From Fennellomyces sp. T-0311 (Eukaryota > Mucoromycota > Mucoromycetes > Mucorales > Lichtheimiaceae): a DNA stretch of 64,000 nucleotides. Where the stretch lies: assembly GCA_025266875.1 (NCBI GenBank), contig JALLLT010000015.1:496001-560000 (forward strand), given 5' to 3'. Numbering within the stretch: the stretch's first letter is position 1; each line of letters starts with the position of its first letter. The notes beneath the pieces are model-generated. The model did not search any database. It saw nothing but the letters and a program-made list of their open reading frames with translations, and had not been told where the DNA came from. The translations under genes were made by a program, and so were the position numbers. Shown here piece after piece: positions 49,710-60,449 of this stretch.

Positions 49710-52351
49710 ATGGCATTGCTCGTTCCCAAACCAAAACCACAACACAATTATTATGGGCAATTCGCAATAATGTCTCGATTGATCAGCACCCTAGTCTCCG
49801 AAGACATGGTGTCAGCATACTTTATTCCGGCCATCGACGACGAGCTGAACGCGCTGCGCAACAGCCCGTACGGCCGAACCATCATGGGATTTTGCTTTCT
49901 GACCAACCTTCACCAGCCTACAAGTGGATTCAGCGAGGAATCTTTCTACGCATTTGCAGCTCTGCGTGGTACACCAGCACTTTGTCCGAACCAATTCATC
50001 AGCCTGAACGAATTTTTTTATCAAAAGATTGATCTTTTGCACCCTTGGGACGTTTTGCCGTACATTTATGGACCTTCCGACAGTGTCATTCCATTCGACT
50101 TTGCGGATGCACCCAATTTCGATTGCTCCTTTTTGCATGGCGGACACTATGTGCGGAACAAGGCGGTCCGGCAACTGCGGTCCCTTGGACTTGACAATCG
50201 GAGCATACAGGGATTGAGAGATGGCTATGATCCGGTCCGCTTGTGGCGACGATGTGCTTATGACTTTAATCTAACTGCGAAAGCTACGGACATGTGCGCG
50301 TCTTGGCTCAATAGTTCCTCAAAAATCCAGAGTAAGACGTCCGCATAAATGATGGAGTAAAGTATATTAACAGCTTGGTATTGCTTTAGCTCATATCTAC
50401 AATAATCCAAATCCATTGCCAGCTTTTCAGTCGCCTCCGATCCACTGGGAACATTGTGTCATGGAAGGGCATCCCCTATTTCCGGTAACTATTTCTTTAT
50501 TCAAAATGCTAAAATATCGGCTATTAACTTTTTAATAGATCAGTCGAACCGTACGGGCGATCCCTCCACTTCCAGAAATGACCCCCTCCGACTTTATGAA
50601 ATTGTTTGGAAACGCCCGAGTGCGACTTGCCGCGATTCCTCGTACCCATGTTGAGCTGAATGGAGACTTTGAACAAGCAACACGTATTTTGGTCGACCGT
50701 ATTCTCAACATGAACGGAAATGCCCAAGAGATGCGAGAAGAATTTGCCGATCATGTACTTGTACCTATCCATCAATGCCAGGTTCCCAACATTGAAGAAA
50801 AATTGCCCAACGTACATATCTTTCCCGAGGAAAATCATGTCATCGCCTATGGCCTTTCATCCGGTCGTACTGTGGCTGTTCCCGGTATCGTTGACGGCCA
50901 AACGATAAAGTTATCGCTCGGGATCGAATTGGCATCCATTACGAGAAACATTCCACCTGCATCTGCTCGTTACGGTTACCGATTCTCAACCGAAGTTGTT
51001 CCGCATATGAGCTACAACCCCAATGTGCTTACGATTCAAACGGAGCCGGCCAGTGTGTGTTACCTTGATTCAGATCCTGAGATTGCCAAGCATTTGTGTT
51101 GCATTGTACGCAACTCGGAAGAAATTCGTACGACGGCAACAAACCATAGATTTGCCGTCTGTGCCGCTTTGGTGGAGAAGATTCAGCGACCGGATACGAG
51201 CCAAACACTTGCCACGCACGCATGGAAGCTCGACACCCAGGAAAAACGTACTAAATTTCTAAATGAGTAAGCTGGCAGCCTTTTGAAAGAAAAGTCGTTT
51301 TTCATGGATTGACGTAACCTTTTATTATAGGTACATTCGGTTGTTCTTCAATGCAATTATTCCTCCTTGTCGCGACAACGGTATTGCGTTCGAATGCCAT
51401 GCACAAAACACGATTTTGCGATTCGACCCTGACGACCATGGTGCTCCTCGGGGATTCTTGATCCGTGATCTCTGCGATATGCAAGTGCATCCAGAAACAT
51501 TGGTACGAACCATCGGTCGAGATGTTCGCGATCTTTTCCCGGAAGGAGGATATAACTGTGCCAAATCATTGGAACAAGTCTACATCTTTCTCTACTACGG
51601 CGCAATCTATATTCATTTGCAAACACTCATCCGTGTATTGGGGTTGCACGATAATGGTATTGGCTGGGCATTGGCTCGTGAACATTTTGCTGCTCTGGTA
51701 AACCGAGATCATCCGATGTACGACTTTTTTCTGAGACGCGAACGGGTGCCCATCAGATCTTACACACGCACAAGACTTTTGAATACCTGTGTCAATAGCG
51801 CAGTAAGTTGATCCAAAACGCTGTGGATGAGGTTCGATTTGTATTTACTCTCATGATAGTTTTTTGGCAATATCCTCAAGCCAAACCTTTTTCTCATTGG
51901 TCTTCCGGACGATCAGAGGTCATCCGTTGGCTCAGATGGTTCAGATTCATCTCCTACATGGGCTGATGCCCTAGAAACACCTGCCAGTGAGGAATCCGTC
52001 AGACAGGCGAATAACGAGCATAGTGGGACAGAATCACGGACACATCAAGCATTTGCTGACTGGGCCGCCGCTACAACTGTGGCGAGCATGTCATTATCGC
52101 CTCATGAACCACAGTCCAGCTCGCCAGCGGCTTCCGGGCAAGCGTCTAATTCAGGGAATACGGATGAACAGCCATCGAACTCGCAAGCAGCAAAGTCGAC
52201 AAAGAAAAAGGCGCCTGCTTCAAAAGTCCAAAGAAGCAGCAAGGCACGCAAGACTAGCAAACAGGCAACTGCTCCCCAGACAACTAGGGCACAAGCAACG
52301 GCGTCCAGTTCACGAGCGACTGCAACTACTCCATCACGACAAAGTTCGTAA
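49710..52351 (+). CDS. NRPS-independent siderophore synthetase, IucA/IucC family (rhizoferrin synthetase-like)
   Basis: Likely adenylates citrate and condenses it with a diamine to build a carboxylate siderophore; rhizoferrin is the known Mucorales product of this family. Five exons: 49710-50331, 50390-50484, 50539-51266, 51331-51802 and 51860-52351; 802 aa, phases close. The nucleotide-binding motif region MEGHPLFP (about 232-239) corresponds to the GHPxHP motif; the C-terminal catalytic part has NGIAFECHAQNTILRF and GFLIRDLCDMQVHPETLV (about 498-535), which are strong IucA/IucC marks. The last ~140 residues are a Ser/Ala/Thr/Lys-rich tail, unusual for bacterial members. No transporter, reductase or tailoring gene is adjacent. 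The exact product is inferred. Confidence 0.88.
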
Positions 52352-52931
52352 TCTCTTCTTGAAAAGGGAACGACAAGACTAGCAACGTCTTCTTGATAGG
52401 TAGATGCCGGAATAAACTCTCTTTATGGATCAGCATTTGTTTACAGTAAATTTGTTATGATGGAAGCCGTCTGTATATATGTAGACTATATCATATGTCT
52501 GGACTTCTTTCTGTACGACTGTCCGTGTATAACATGCACTGTTCCAACACACAAACACCGTTTGGTTCTCGCTCATTGCAAAGGCTGAAGGAAAAAAGGA
52601 AACTCGCTGCTTTTATTTTCCCATTGCAGCATTTTTTGTTTCACTTATGCAACTTGCTACTCTTCCGTCACTTCACTGATATGAACATCCGATTGGCTCC
52701 AAGCCCTGGTTGAGCCACTGCTACTAAAATAAAGTAGACTGCATTCGTGGCCGTAAAGACATAATGTATTCTGTATTTGAAAACCATTTACACTTTTAAG
52801 GGCATAATACAACAGCATGGATCATCAGTTTTCGATAGTGTTCAGGCTACATCTGTGTCACGACAAAATTGCAAATGGATCAAGTCATAGCTCCGTTCTC
52901 TCTTTTACATTCACTCAAGCATCCATATTCA
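52352..52931. other. Intergenic
   Basis: 3' flank of the siderophore gene and AT-rich sequence. Nothing recognised. Confidence 0.5.
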
Positions 52932-54485
52932 ATGAACAAGAACACCTGCGATTTCATTCTCGAGTTACCTTGCGAGATCTTGCCACAGATCCTGACATTC
53001 ATGACAGTTCAAAAAAATTAATAACAATGATTCATGTTTCGAAACTGTGGCAAAACCGTATTCTCAACTGTGGCGACGCATGGTCTACCATCGTGATATC
53101 TCAGGGAACCTTTGCCACGTTCCTACCGCATCTGCCCAGCATTGGTCCACACGTTCTCAAAGCCAAGTTTTTTATTACATGATCAGTACGATCGTCTGTT
53201 TGCGCATATGATCGATGAAACTTGGAACACTTGAAATACGCGGTAAGAGTAAAACGGTGGATCAAATCGAGAGAGGTTAAACCAAAAAGGCCCGGAGTTC
53301 CCGTCCAGAAAAGATCTCATTGTCTCGACATTGGATCGCGTAAAGGAATCCTTGAAAGAACTCAGAATACATCTGAATGCAACGACAGCGGTGCCATTCT
53401 TCCACAAAATACTTTCTCGATGCGAAAACCTCACCCGCTTTCATTACGTACAGAAGAACGCCATATCGCCTCCTTTGGCTCACGTCAAGGAACACTTGAC
53501 AGAAATTCATTGACCCGACCTGATCGATCGTCAGCTATGTTTAAAGTCACTAGACTCGTCAACCCTGCGAGTCATACTTGGCAGTTGTCCGAATGTCCAA
53601 ACATTGGACTTGCATGGCTGCCAAGTTGGAGCACGCAACATCGCATGTCAAGACCTGGTATCGCTTTCGACCGGTTCATACTACAGTTGACGAGGCACCA
53701 AAGTGCTTGTATCAAGACACAGTGAAGAGACATCATTGAATTATATCCATGCCGGTGTGGAAGATTTCGAAGATCTTGAGATCATTGTTGGTCAAAGCAG
53801 GATCGATATGTTAGAGAGGATGAGTCTGATGATGGGATCCGCTATTCATGTTCCATTAAATAGATCAAGCAAGTTGATATCTACGACGTTTCACCTGTTG
53901 CAACACCTCTCGATGTACTATTCCAATTCATACATTGTCGAACCGTTCGTGATCGACTTGCTGCGCCGTGTGCCCCTGATGGATCACTTTTCCCTCCACG
54001 ATTGCGATATCGTTTCGCGAAAACTGATCAATGCACTAAAGGAACACAGCATGCTAAGCTTTTTCCATATGGAAAACCTGGGTGACTTTGAGGATCAAGA
54101 CGGCTTTGTGGATTTGTTGCGCCATTCGTCACTCAGGGCCAATCGGTTTTACCAATGCGGGTGCAATATGGATACGATATTGGGTACATTGGCCGGAGTG
54201 GATGCATTGCGACACATTGATCTATCTGGTTGTCTGGTTACTAGCGAAGCATTGAATGGGTTCTTTGAACCACTAGTGAAGCAAGGCTCCATGGTGAACA
54301 AAGTTGGATTGCAAGCTCAAGATGAAGTGACGGATGTGACTCTGCATCATATCGGCGGATTAAACCACTTGAAAAGTGTGTCGCTATCATATCTTGACAA
54401 CATTATGAACGACGGAGTGCAACCGCTGCATAGCAACAAGCAGATCACGAAACAAATCTTTGGCTGTGACCAGCTGACAATCTAA
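52932..54485 (+). pseudogene. F-box/leucine-rich-repeat gene broken by a frameshift and two stops
   Basis: The F-box begins at the ATG at 52932 with FILELPCEILPQILTFMTVQ. At a run of seven A (53011-53017) the frame shifts: the expected continuation LITMIHVSKLWQNRILNCGD lies in another frame, which runs to a stop at 53182. Leucine-rich-repeat sequence resumes in the first frame (VKESLKELRIHLNATTAVPF; LRVILGSCPNVQTLDLHGCQ) but is cut by TGA at 53511-53513 and TGA at 53688-53690. It is then open to 54485 with more repeats (LRHIDLSGCLVTSEALNGFF). No introns with good signals bridge these breaks. It was an SCF adaptor-type gene and is probably inactive, unless assembly errors are responsible. Confidence 0.75.
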
Positions 54486-54541
54486 TTAAAGCCGTTTATT
54501 TAAAACTCCTTGATTGTTTTTTCACATCTATATTTTTTCCA

Positions 54542-55229
54542 ATGTCGCGAAGGGATTCAAGACGATCGGACAAATCGTCCAATATTGGCAAAGAAGGAGC
54601 GGAAAAGTACAAGGCAAAGAGAAGGAGCAAAAACAAGAAACAATAAGAGGAACTTTGTATACAGTTGTGTTTACCTTCTCTATCTTCATGGGCGCACGGT
54701 TAGGGTCTCTTTTCTGCCAACGATTGGAAATGCGATCTGCAAGTGTAGCAAATAACAGAAAAAAAATGAGAGAGAGAAAGAATAACACACACACGTATAT
54801 ATATATAAATATAGGTGCGGGAACATTAACTGGGCTCGACGAACGACGTGCAACCAATGCTCTGCGGCTCAGCCCGGGACTGATTCAAAGCAAGCACGGC
54901 GCGAAGGAGCCGGGGGCGGATATATGGAACGGGACGAAGTTGTAGAATATCGTCGCACCCGCCAAGACGATGACGATGACTGGGATGAATTTGGACGGAA
55001 AAAACGAAAGAAGCCGGTGGAGACAAGCAAGGATGACGACGATGACGAGGGAGATGACAGTCGTTGGAGCGCATGGGATGATTTATTGTCAGACAAGGAG
55101 GAGGAGGAAGATAACAAAAGGAAACCGAGTCCACGAAGGCGTTCTCGTTCACCACGGGCACGCCAAGAACGGTCGTACAGCAAACGATCGTATCGTGACC
55201 ACCGACGACGCGATGACAGACGATACTAA
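54542..55229 (+). CDS. RanBP2-type zinc-finger protein, ZRANB2-like
   Basis: Probable single-stranded RNA-binding splicing factor. Exons are 54542-54613, 54704-54738 and 54815-55229, giving 173 aa. Joining them yields NIGKEGAEKYK-GLFSANDW, then WKCDL-CGNINWARRTTCNQC, a complete W-x-C-x2-C...N...C-x2-C RanBP2 zinc finger. The rest is acidic (QDDDDDWDEFGRKKRKK) and ends in an RS/Arg-rich tail (PSPRRRSRSPRARQERS). Both introns need GC donors: AAG|gcaaag for intron 1 and CT|gcaagt for intron 2, each with a normal tag acceptor. Without these splices the zinc finger is out of frame. Human ZRANB2 has two fingers; this has one. PMP3 follows 166 bases downstream. Confidence 0.85.
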
Positions 55230-55322
55230 ACGCCCGCGTTTCCCTTTTGTGGCCTGGTTCGGAAAACCGGATTGCATGAAACTTGGATGACATCTTTTTT
55301 CGTGCAGCCCAAACTTTTTTCT

Positions 55323-55330
55323 TATAAATA
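55323..55330 (+). promoter_or_regulatory. TATA box of PMP3
   Basis: TATAAATA lies 65 bases before the PMP3 ATG, followed by a pyrimidine-rich leader. Confidence 0.5.
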
Positions 55331-55394
55331 AACGCGCTTCTTTGGCTCCGATTTTCCTGCACTCTTTTCTTTCTTTCTCTCACTTTGCTCGAAA

Positions 55395-55757
55395 ATGGCT
55401 CTGACCTGCAGCGACATTTGCAAGTTTATCTTGGGTAAGTCGGACCGTCTGCGTGCTATTGTTGGAGCTAACTCGCGGGAAAAGCTGTCATCTTGCCTCC
55501 ACTTGGCGTCTTTAGCGAACGCGGTAAGTTTTCCAGACCAGACCAGCGCTTGGGCTGTTTTGATTGACCCGGTAACATTGCTACAGGTTGCACCGTCGAC
55601 CTTTTGATCAACATCGGTCTTACTATCCTTGGTTGGATTCCAGGTAAATAGGATGGACAGGAAGGCTCGGGCGAGTGGACGGATTTGTGCTAACGGGTGT
55701 GCTACGTTGAACCAACTAGGTGTCATCCACGCCTTCTACATTATTCTAAAGTACTGA
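55395..55757 (+). CDS. PMP3: Plasma membrane proteolipid 3
   Basis: Small two-helix membrane protein of the PMP3/RCI2 family that influences plasma-membrane potential and cation tolerance. Four exons: 55395-55434, 55485-55523, 55587-55643 and 55720-55757; 57 aa, the usual family length. The spliced product reads ALTCSDICKFILAVILPPLG, VFSERG, CTVDLLINIGLTILGWIPGV, IHAFYIILKY. Two hydrophobic helices flank the LPPLGVF...ERGC loop. The 50-base first intron has a weak acceptor (gaaaag), but no other choice preserves the family sequence. All three introns are phase 1. Convergent with the PAXX-like gene, 113 bases between stops. Confidence 0.95.
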
Positions 55758-55870
55758 GGCGGCGGCACTGCTCGGCTCTGTTCATAGTATATATCTCTAT
55801 CCTTATTCCCTTTAACGATGTAGTTTGTAAAGACTTGCGACCATCTTTGTTGAAAATATACATATAGCTT

Positions 55871-56899
55871 CTAACTACTGTCATCATCCGATGGCGGTTC
55901 TTTAAACTCGGCATGTGTGCGTTTTGGCCTGACATTGTTGGCTGTTACAAAAAGAAAGGAGCGTGTGCGTGTGTAATATACCTTTTCACGCCCGGGTTCA
56001 CAATGCTCATGCCTCCCGTTCTTGGCTGGGCAATGGCACGAGGACGCTGCTGTGGACGACGGCTGCCGGCTGTTCTTTCTGCAGACGTCTGCACAGACAA
56101 GGCCGCTTTGAGTTCCGCTTTGAGAGTTTCGTTCTCTTGCTAAAAAGCAGTGCGTGTGTGAGAAAATGCGTCGTCAAGTTAAACCCGGTAAAACACCTGT
56201 AGCTCATTCATGCGCGCTTCTATAACGATCGGTGTGTGTGTTTTTAATGCAGCTCTTGGGCGTATTGTAACGGGGCGCGTGACCACGCACACACACACAC
56301 ACACGTACCTGAGGATCGATGATGACTGGTATTATCAATGACGCAGCCTTGTTTCTGCACATGCAGGGCAAGCTGTACATACAATGTGAGGATCGAAAGT
56401 CGTCAAAAAAAGTGGTTTCGTACTTGAATCAAAAGTTGCCAAGAGAATTCATGGCGGAGACGCGTCTCGTCCACCTTTTCAAGCCTCAACTCCAGCCAGC
56501 ATTTCGTATCACCCACTCGCAACTGCAGGTCACGATCAGAAACGTTTGTGCGACAAGGAACAAAAACTAACCGTGTCGGCAATGATGGCCATCTGACCTT
56601 GGATCATGCTGGATGAAAACCATTCTACAAACTGATCCGGTGATGCTGCGATGGGCTGTCTCTGTTGCTGTAAACGTGGATTATCAGAGCCAGCCGATAG
56701 TGCGTGGTTGCTATGCGTGTACCATGACATTCTCCAATGCATTTGCATTGTTTAATCTGAGGTGGTACATGGTTCGTTCGCTCAGCACACGGAGGTGCCA
56801 GCAAGACGCTTTGTATTCGGAATAAACCAAGCAGACATCGGTGGCAGAGTAGGAGAGCTGCACCAGACGATCGAGCCGATTCCATGCGTCGGACGACAT
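55871..56899 (-). CDS. PAXX-like XRCC4-superfamily NHEJ factor
   Basis: Seven exons on the minus strand: 56899-56723, 56667-56572, 56522-56424, 56372-56309, 56219-56197, 56139-55982 and 55928-55871; 224 aa with every phase closing. Layout: a globular N-terminal part of about 130 residues (CLVYSEYKASCWHLRVLSER; DQFVEWFSSSMIQGQMAIIA; WLELRLEKVDETRLRHEFSW), a short coiled coil (EARMNELQQENETLKAELKA, about 153-172), a basic low-complexity linker, and a conserved-looking C-terminus SIVNPGVKRPKRTHAEF with an acidic end PPSDDDSS. This parallels PAXX: beta-head, coiled coil and a C-terminal NPG-F/V-K Ku-binding motif, with human PAXX about 204 aa. PAXX helps Ku hold DNA ends for ligation. XLF or XRCC4 are alternatives; the call rests on motif layout. 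Confidence 0.6.
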
Positions 56900-57027
56900 T
56901 AAAGAAGGATAAAGGAACAAAGCGAAGGAGGTGTTGGGGGGATTGGGGTGAAAAAAATGCAGTTCGCAACGAAACCACAGCCTTTTTTTTTCTCAGCTCT
57001 TGCGAATAATTGCTTTTACTTGAACTT
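56900..57027. promoter_or_regulatory. Divergent promoter of the PAXX-like gene and UCH
   Basis: Only 128 bases separate the two start codons, so both promoters must share this spacer. It has T/A runs (poly-T at about 56983-56992 on +) but no clear TATA box. Confidence 0.5.
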
Positions 57028-58095
57028 ATGGCTGAAGACAGCAGTGATAGTAGTACCAGCAGCACGCATCCAGAAGTGCGATGGCTCCCATTGGAGGGCA
57101 ACCCTGATGTAAGCCGCCGTTGATATCTTTTCCTTTATTTTCCTCACGCAGCTCGAAACATTCCTGCAGATTTGGAATCAAGTATGTTGTCTCTGTATTT
57201 CTCCTTTCCTTACGCATCGTCACTTATTCCATTAAGCTTGTCCATTCTCACGGAGTCGGCCCTCAGTGGAGCTATACGGACGTGTACGGTAATAGAAATA
57301 TCGCGTAATGCATATCGACGAGCTTTACTAACGGTACAACAGGCTTCGATCCTGAGCTTTTGGATATGATCCCGCGTCCCGTGCTTGCCATCATATTCCT
57401 GTTTCCTTTGACGGAAAACTATGAAAAACACAAGGAAAAGGAAGAGGCCCATTTGACAAAGCATGAGCAGAACGTTAGCCCCAATATCGTTTTCTTCAGG
57501 CAAACCATCGCCAATGCATGTGGCATGATTGCCTTGCTGCACTCGCTCGCCAACAACGAGTCTATCGTCGGTAATGGTTTATTGTGAATGCATCGTGCGC
57601 ACGCGTAACTGACGCCATGACAAGGGCCTGGGCTGTTCCATGACTTGATTGAAGAGTCCAAAGACATGTCTCCGGATGAACGCGCCGAGATGCTGGAAAA
57701 GTCAAAGGAGCTGGCGGATATCCATATGACTTGTGCTCAAGAGGGCCAGACACAGGTATACTAACCGGGGAGAGATGCGCAATGCGTACGGGGTTTATGA
57801 CCGTGTGCGTCTGTAGGCGCCGGACATCAGTGAGGAAGTGGATCTCCATTTCATCTGCTTTGTCGTCAAGGACCAGCATTTGTACGAACTGGATGGTCGC
57901 AAGCTCTTCCCCATCAACCACGGCAAATGTTTGGATCTTGTGGATGTAAGAGGGAACCTGTGTGGGCACCCATGGATGGATAGTAACTGCGCAATACCAT
58001 AGGGCTCGGCCAAAGTGATGCGACAGTACATTGCTCGCGATCCAGAACAGACCAACTTTAGTGCCATTGCATTGACAAAGACTCCTGAAAACTAG
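57028..58095 (+). CDS. Ubiquitin C-terminal hydrolase (UCHL3/Yuh1-like)
   Basis: Cysteine protease removing small adducts from the ubiquitin or Nedd8 C-terminus. Seven exons: 57028-57108, 57152-57181, 57237-57288, 57343-57570, 57625-57755, 57817-57945 and 58003-58095; 247 aa. Blocks are [31 protein letters not shown], the oxyanion Gln and active Cys in [20 protein letters not shown] (Cys about 114), crossover-loop region [20 protein letters not shown], catalytic His in [11 protein letters not shown], Asp in [14 protein letters not shown], and C-terminal FSAIALTK. These match peptidase family C12. The boundary of exons 2-3 (IWNQ to LVHSHGVG) is the least certain part. Confidence 0.93.
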
Positions 58096-58243
58096 AGCAC
58101 CTCTTGTTAAATGATATAAAAAAAACTCACGTCTCATGGACAACACATGCACCAAACGCCCCGCTCGCTTCAGTTCAAGGGGCGCGCGCTGTTAAAACCA
58201 ATTTCGCGTTCGCGTCTTCTTTTTTTTTTCTTCTCCTACCGTC

Positions 58244-60449
58244 ATGGTGCGCGTTAAAAAACAATCCACTCCTGAAGAAGAAAGACTTGTTTCCAAGTTC
58301 TTCAAAGAAGGTGTGTGTGTCTGTCTCTCTCTCTGTCTCTCTCTTTCTTTCTTTCTCTCTCGGCCTCATCTCCACGCCCCATACTCATTTATATAAGCAG
58401 ACACTGCCATTCCATGCAAGGCAGAACGAACCTTTATTGCCTGGCACCATGCCGGTGTACCTGAGTGCATTCAAATTAGACCCATCCTGGTAAGCATGCA
58501 ACGAGCAATCCGCACCATAAAGCCAACCCACTCTTAGGAAAAACTTCGCAACCTAAAACCAATTGCAGACGATGGTGTGGACAACGAGGGCGACTTTTGG
58601 AAACTCTCCAGCATGGAAACGTAAACAATTATGTTCTTTTTTTTTGTAAAGAAAAATTGCGCATGCTAACACAATGGAATAGAGAAGAGATTGAAACGGT
58701 TCGCAAAGACAATGTGTTTGGTGAAGAGTTGACGGAATCAGATATGGATATTGTCCAAAAGCGTGTCGCACTTCAACAACGTCAGTTTAAAGAGTTTGAA
58801 CGCAGAGACAAAGCCCGCAAGTACAAAAAGATCAAGGCAATGTTTGATTACCTGACTGCAGAAGAGATCGATGAAATGTTGATCGATTGCGAAAACGATG
58901 AGGTTTGGAAAAAGAAGAGCGGATCTTGTGTCGTTTGGAAGACTGATGCGTTTTGTTTAGGATGAAGTTATAGTCCGTCTCACCCAACCAGGTTATCTCC
59001 TTGGTATTCGCAAAGTCGTTGCTACGAAGCACGCCCCCGAAGTCGAAACCAAACGTATGCATCTTTGCTAGCTTTTTTGATTGCAAATTGACATTTGCGG
59101 TAGAACAAACAATGACCGAGGAACAACAGGCTGCTTATCAGCAACTGTTAAAGAAACGTTCGGAAACGCTCAAAAAGACCACCAACGACACCGCCAAAAA
59201 GTATGTATCTCTGATGCCGCTTGTTCTAGTTAAATAGCTGACCCATGATTCAGGCAATATCGAATGGGCGGTCGTCTCGCACTGGATGATGCACTGAAGC
59301 AGGTGCAGGAACACAAAGTGGATCCCGAAAAGGCGTTTGAAGGATGGTCGCAGGCGCGTATTCGAGCATACCAAATGATCGACCAGAATCCCAACAGTTA
59401 CTATTACCGATTCAATGCACCCGGCGAAGTTCAACGAAAGGGACAATGGGCTGAAGACGAACGCAAGGTGTTTTTCGAACGATTGGAAGAAGTCGGTGCC
59501 AACGGCCAATGGGGCATTTTCGCCATGAAAGTTCCTGGTCGCGTTGGTTACCAGGTGGGTTTCTCTCTCTTTACCATAACAACAACTAACGAATCCTGAT
59601 CAGTGCTCAAACTTTTATCGTTTACTGGTTGAAACTGGCGAGATTAATGATCCCAACTATGTTCTTGACGAAAAGGGCAAGGCACATTATCTTTTCGACA
59701 AAAAGACCGAAGACGGAAAGGTTGAAAAGACATTCAGAACGCACAGCAAACATGGTACGGGACGAGCATCAGGTATTCCATCTTCATCACGGTCAGCACC
59801 GCGCGCAAGGGCATCGCCCAGTGCAGACAAAAAGACCAAGCGAAAGAAGAGAAAGACTCGTGGTTGGGACAGCGATGATGATGGATCGGATGACTTTGAG
59901 GATTACAATGATGATTCTGGCACATATACCATGAGCATGCGAACCACGCGACGTACTCGGTCAAGATTAATGGAGGAAGAGGAAGACACGAATCAAGATG
60001 AGGATGGTGGTGCTGATAGTGCTGTGGATGAGTTTGAGAACCCGTTACCTGGTTTTGTTGATCCCATTACGCTGGACGAAGTGGTCAAACCGGCAATATC
60101 AAAATACGGACATGTTATGGGGTATGTGTCCCTATTTTTTGGTGTTTGAAAGAGAGAGAGAGAGAAAATGCTAATTCGATATGTTAAAGATACGACAGCT
60201 GGGTCCGTTGTCTCACAAACTGGGAAGGCAAGAAGAATATCTGCCCATTAACCAAGAAACCCATGACAAAACGTGATCTCGGTATGATTGACCTGAGTGT
60301 TTGCTTACTATCTTTGGATTAATGCGATTTGCTTTGTAGTGGTACTGACGCAGGAGAATATCGAAGAGTACAGGTAAGAACAAGCGGTTAGGTTGCTTAT
60401 CCGATACTTATCTGCTTGCGTATTTAGGGATCAAATTATCAACATGTAG
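58244..60449 (+). CDS. SANT/Myb-like protein with C-terminal U-box-like domain
   Basis: Eleven exons: 58244-58310, 58401-58489, 58538-58620, 58683-58902, 58961-59054, 59104-59200, 59254-59554, 59604-60121, 60190-60281, 60340-60373 and 60428-60449; 538 aa, all phases close. The middle has a SANT-like segment, RKVFFERLEEVGANGQWGIF then KVPGRVGYQCSNFYRLLVET (about 300-350). A highly charged nuclear-type linker follows (KKTKRKKRKTRGWDSDDDGS). The C-terminus PLPGFVDPITLDEVVKPAIS, GHVMGYDSWVRCL, NICPLTKKPMTKRDLVVLT has the layout of a U-box (proline-rich PIT, then C-P-x-T/K). It may be a nuclear E3 ligase or chromatin protein. Family name not recognised. Intron 1 contains a CT microsatellite (58315-58360). 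Confidence 0.75.

Noticed and set aside
49710..52351. Siderophore gene cluster
   Set aside because: Neighbouring sequence holds no transporter, reductase or second synthetase; only the single NIS gene is present.
54826..55383. 185-codon minus-strand ORF over the zinc-finger gene
   Set aside because: It mirrors the RS-rich and acidic codons of the + strand exon, which encode a recognisable protein.
55322..55726. 134-codon ORF on the minus strand over PMP3
   Set aside because: It runs through PMP3 exons and introns on the opposite strand; the + strand splices to a perfect PMP3, so this is a shadow.
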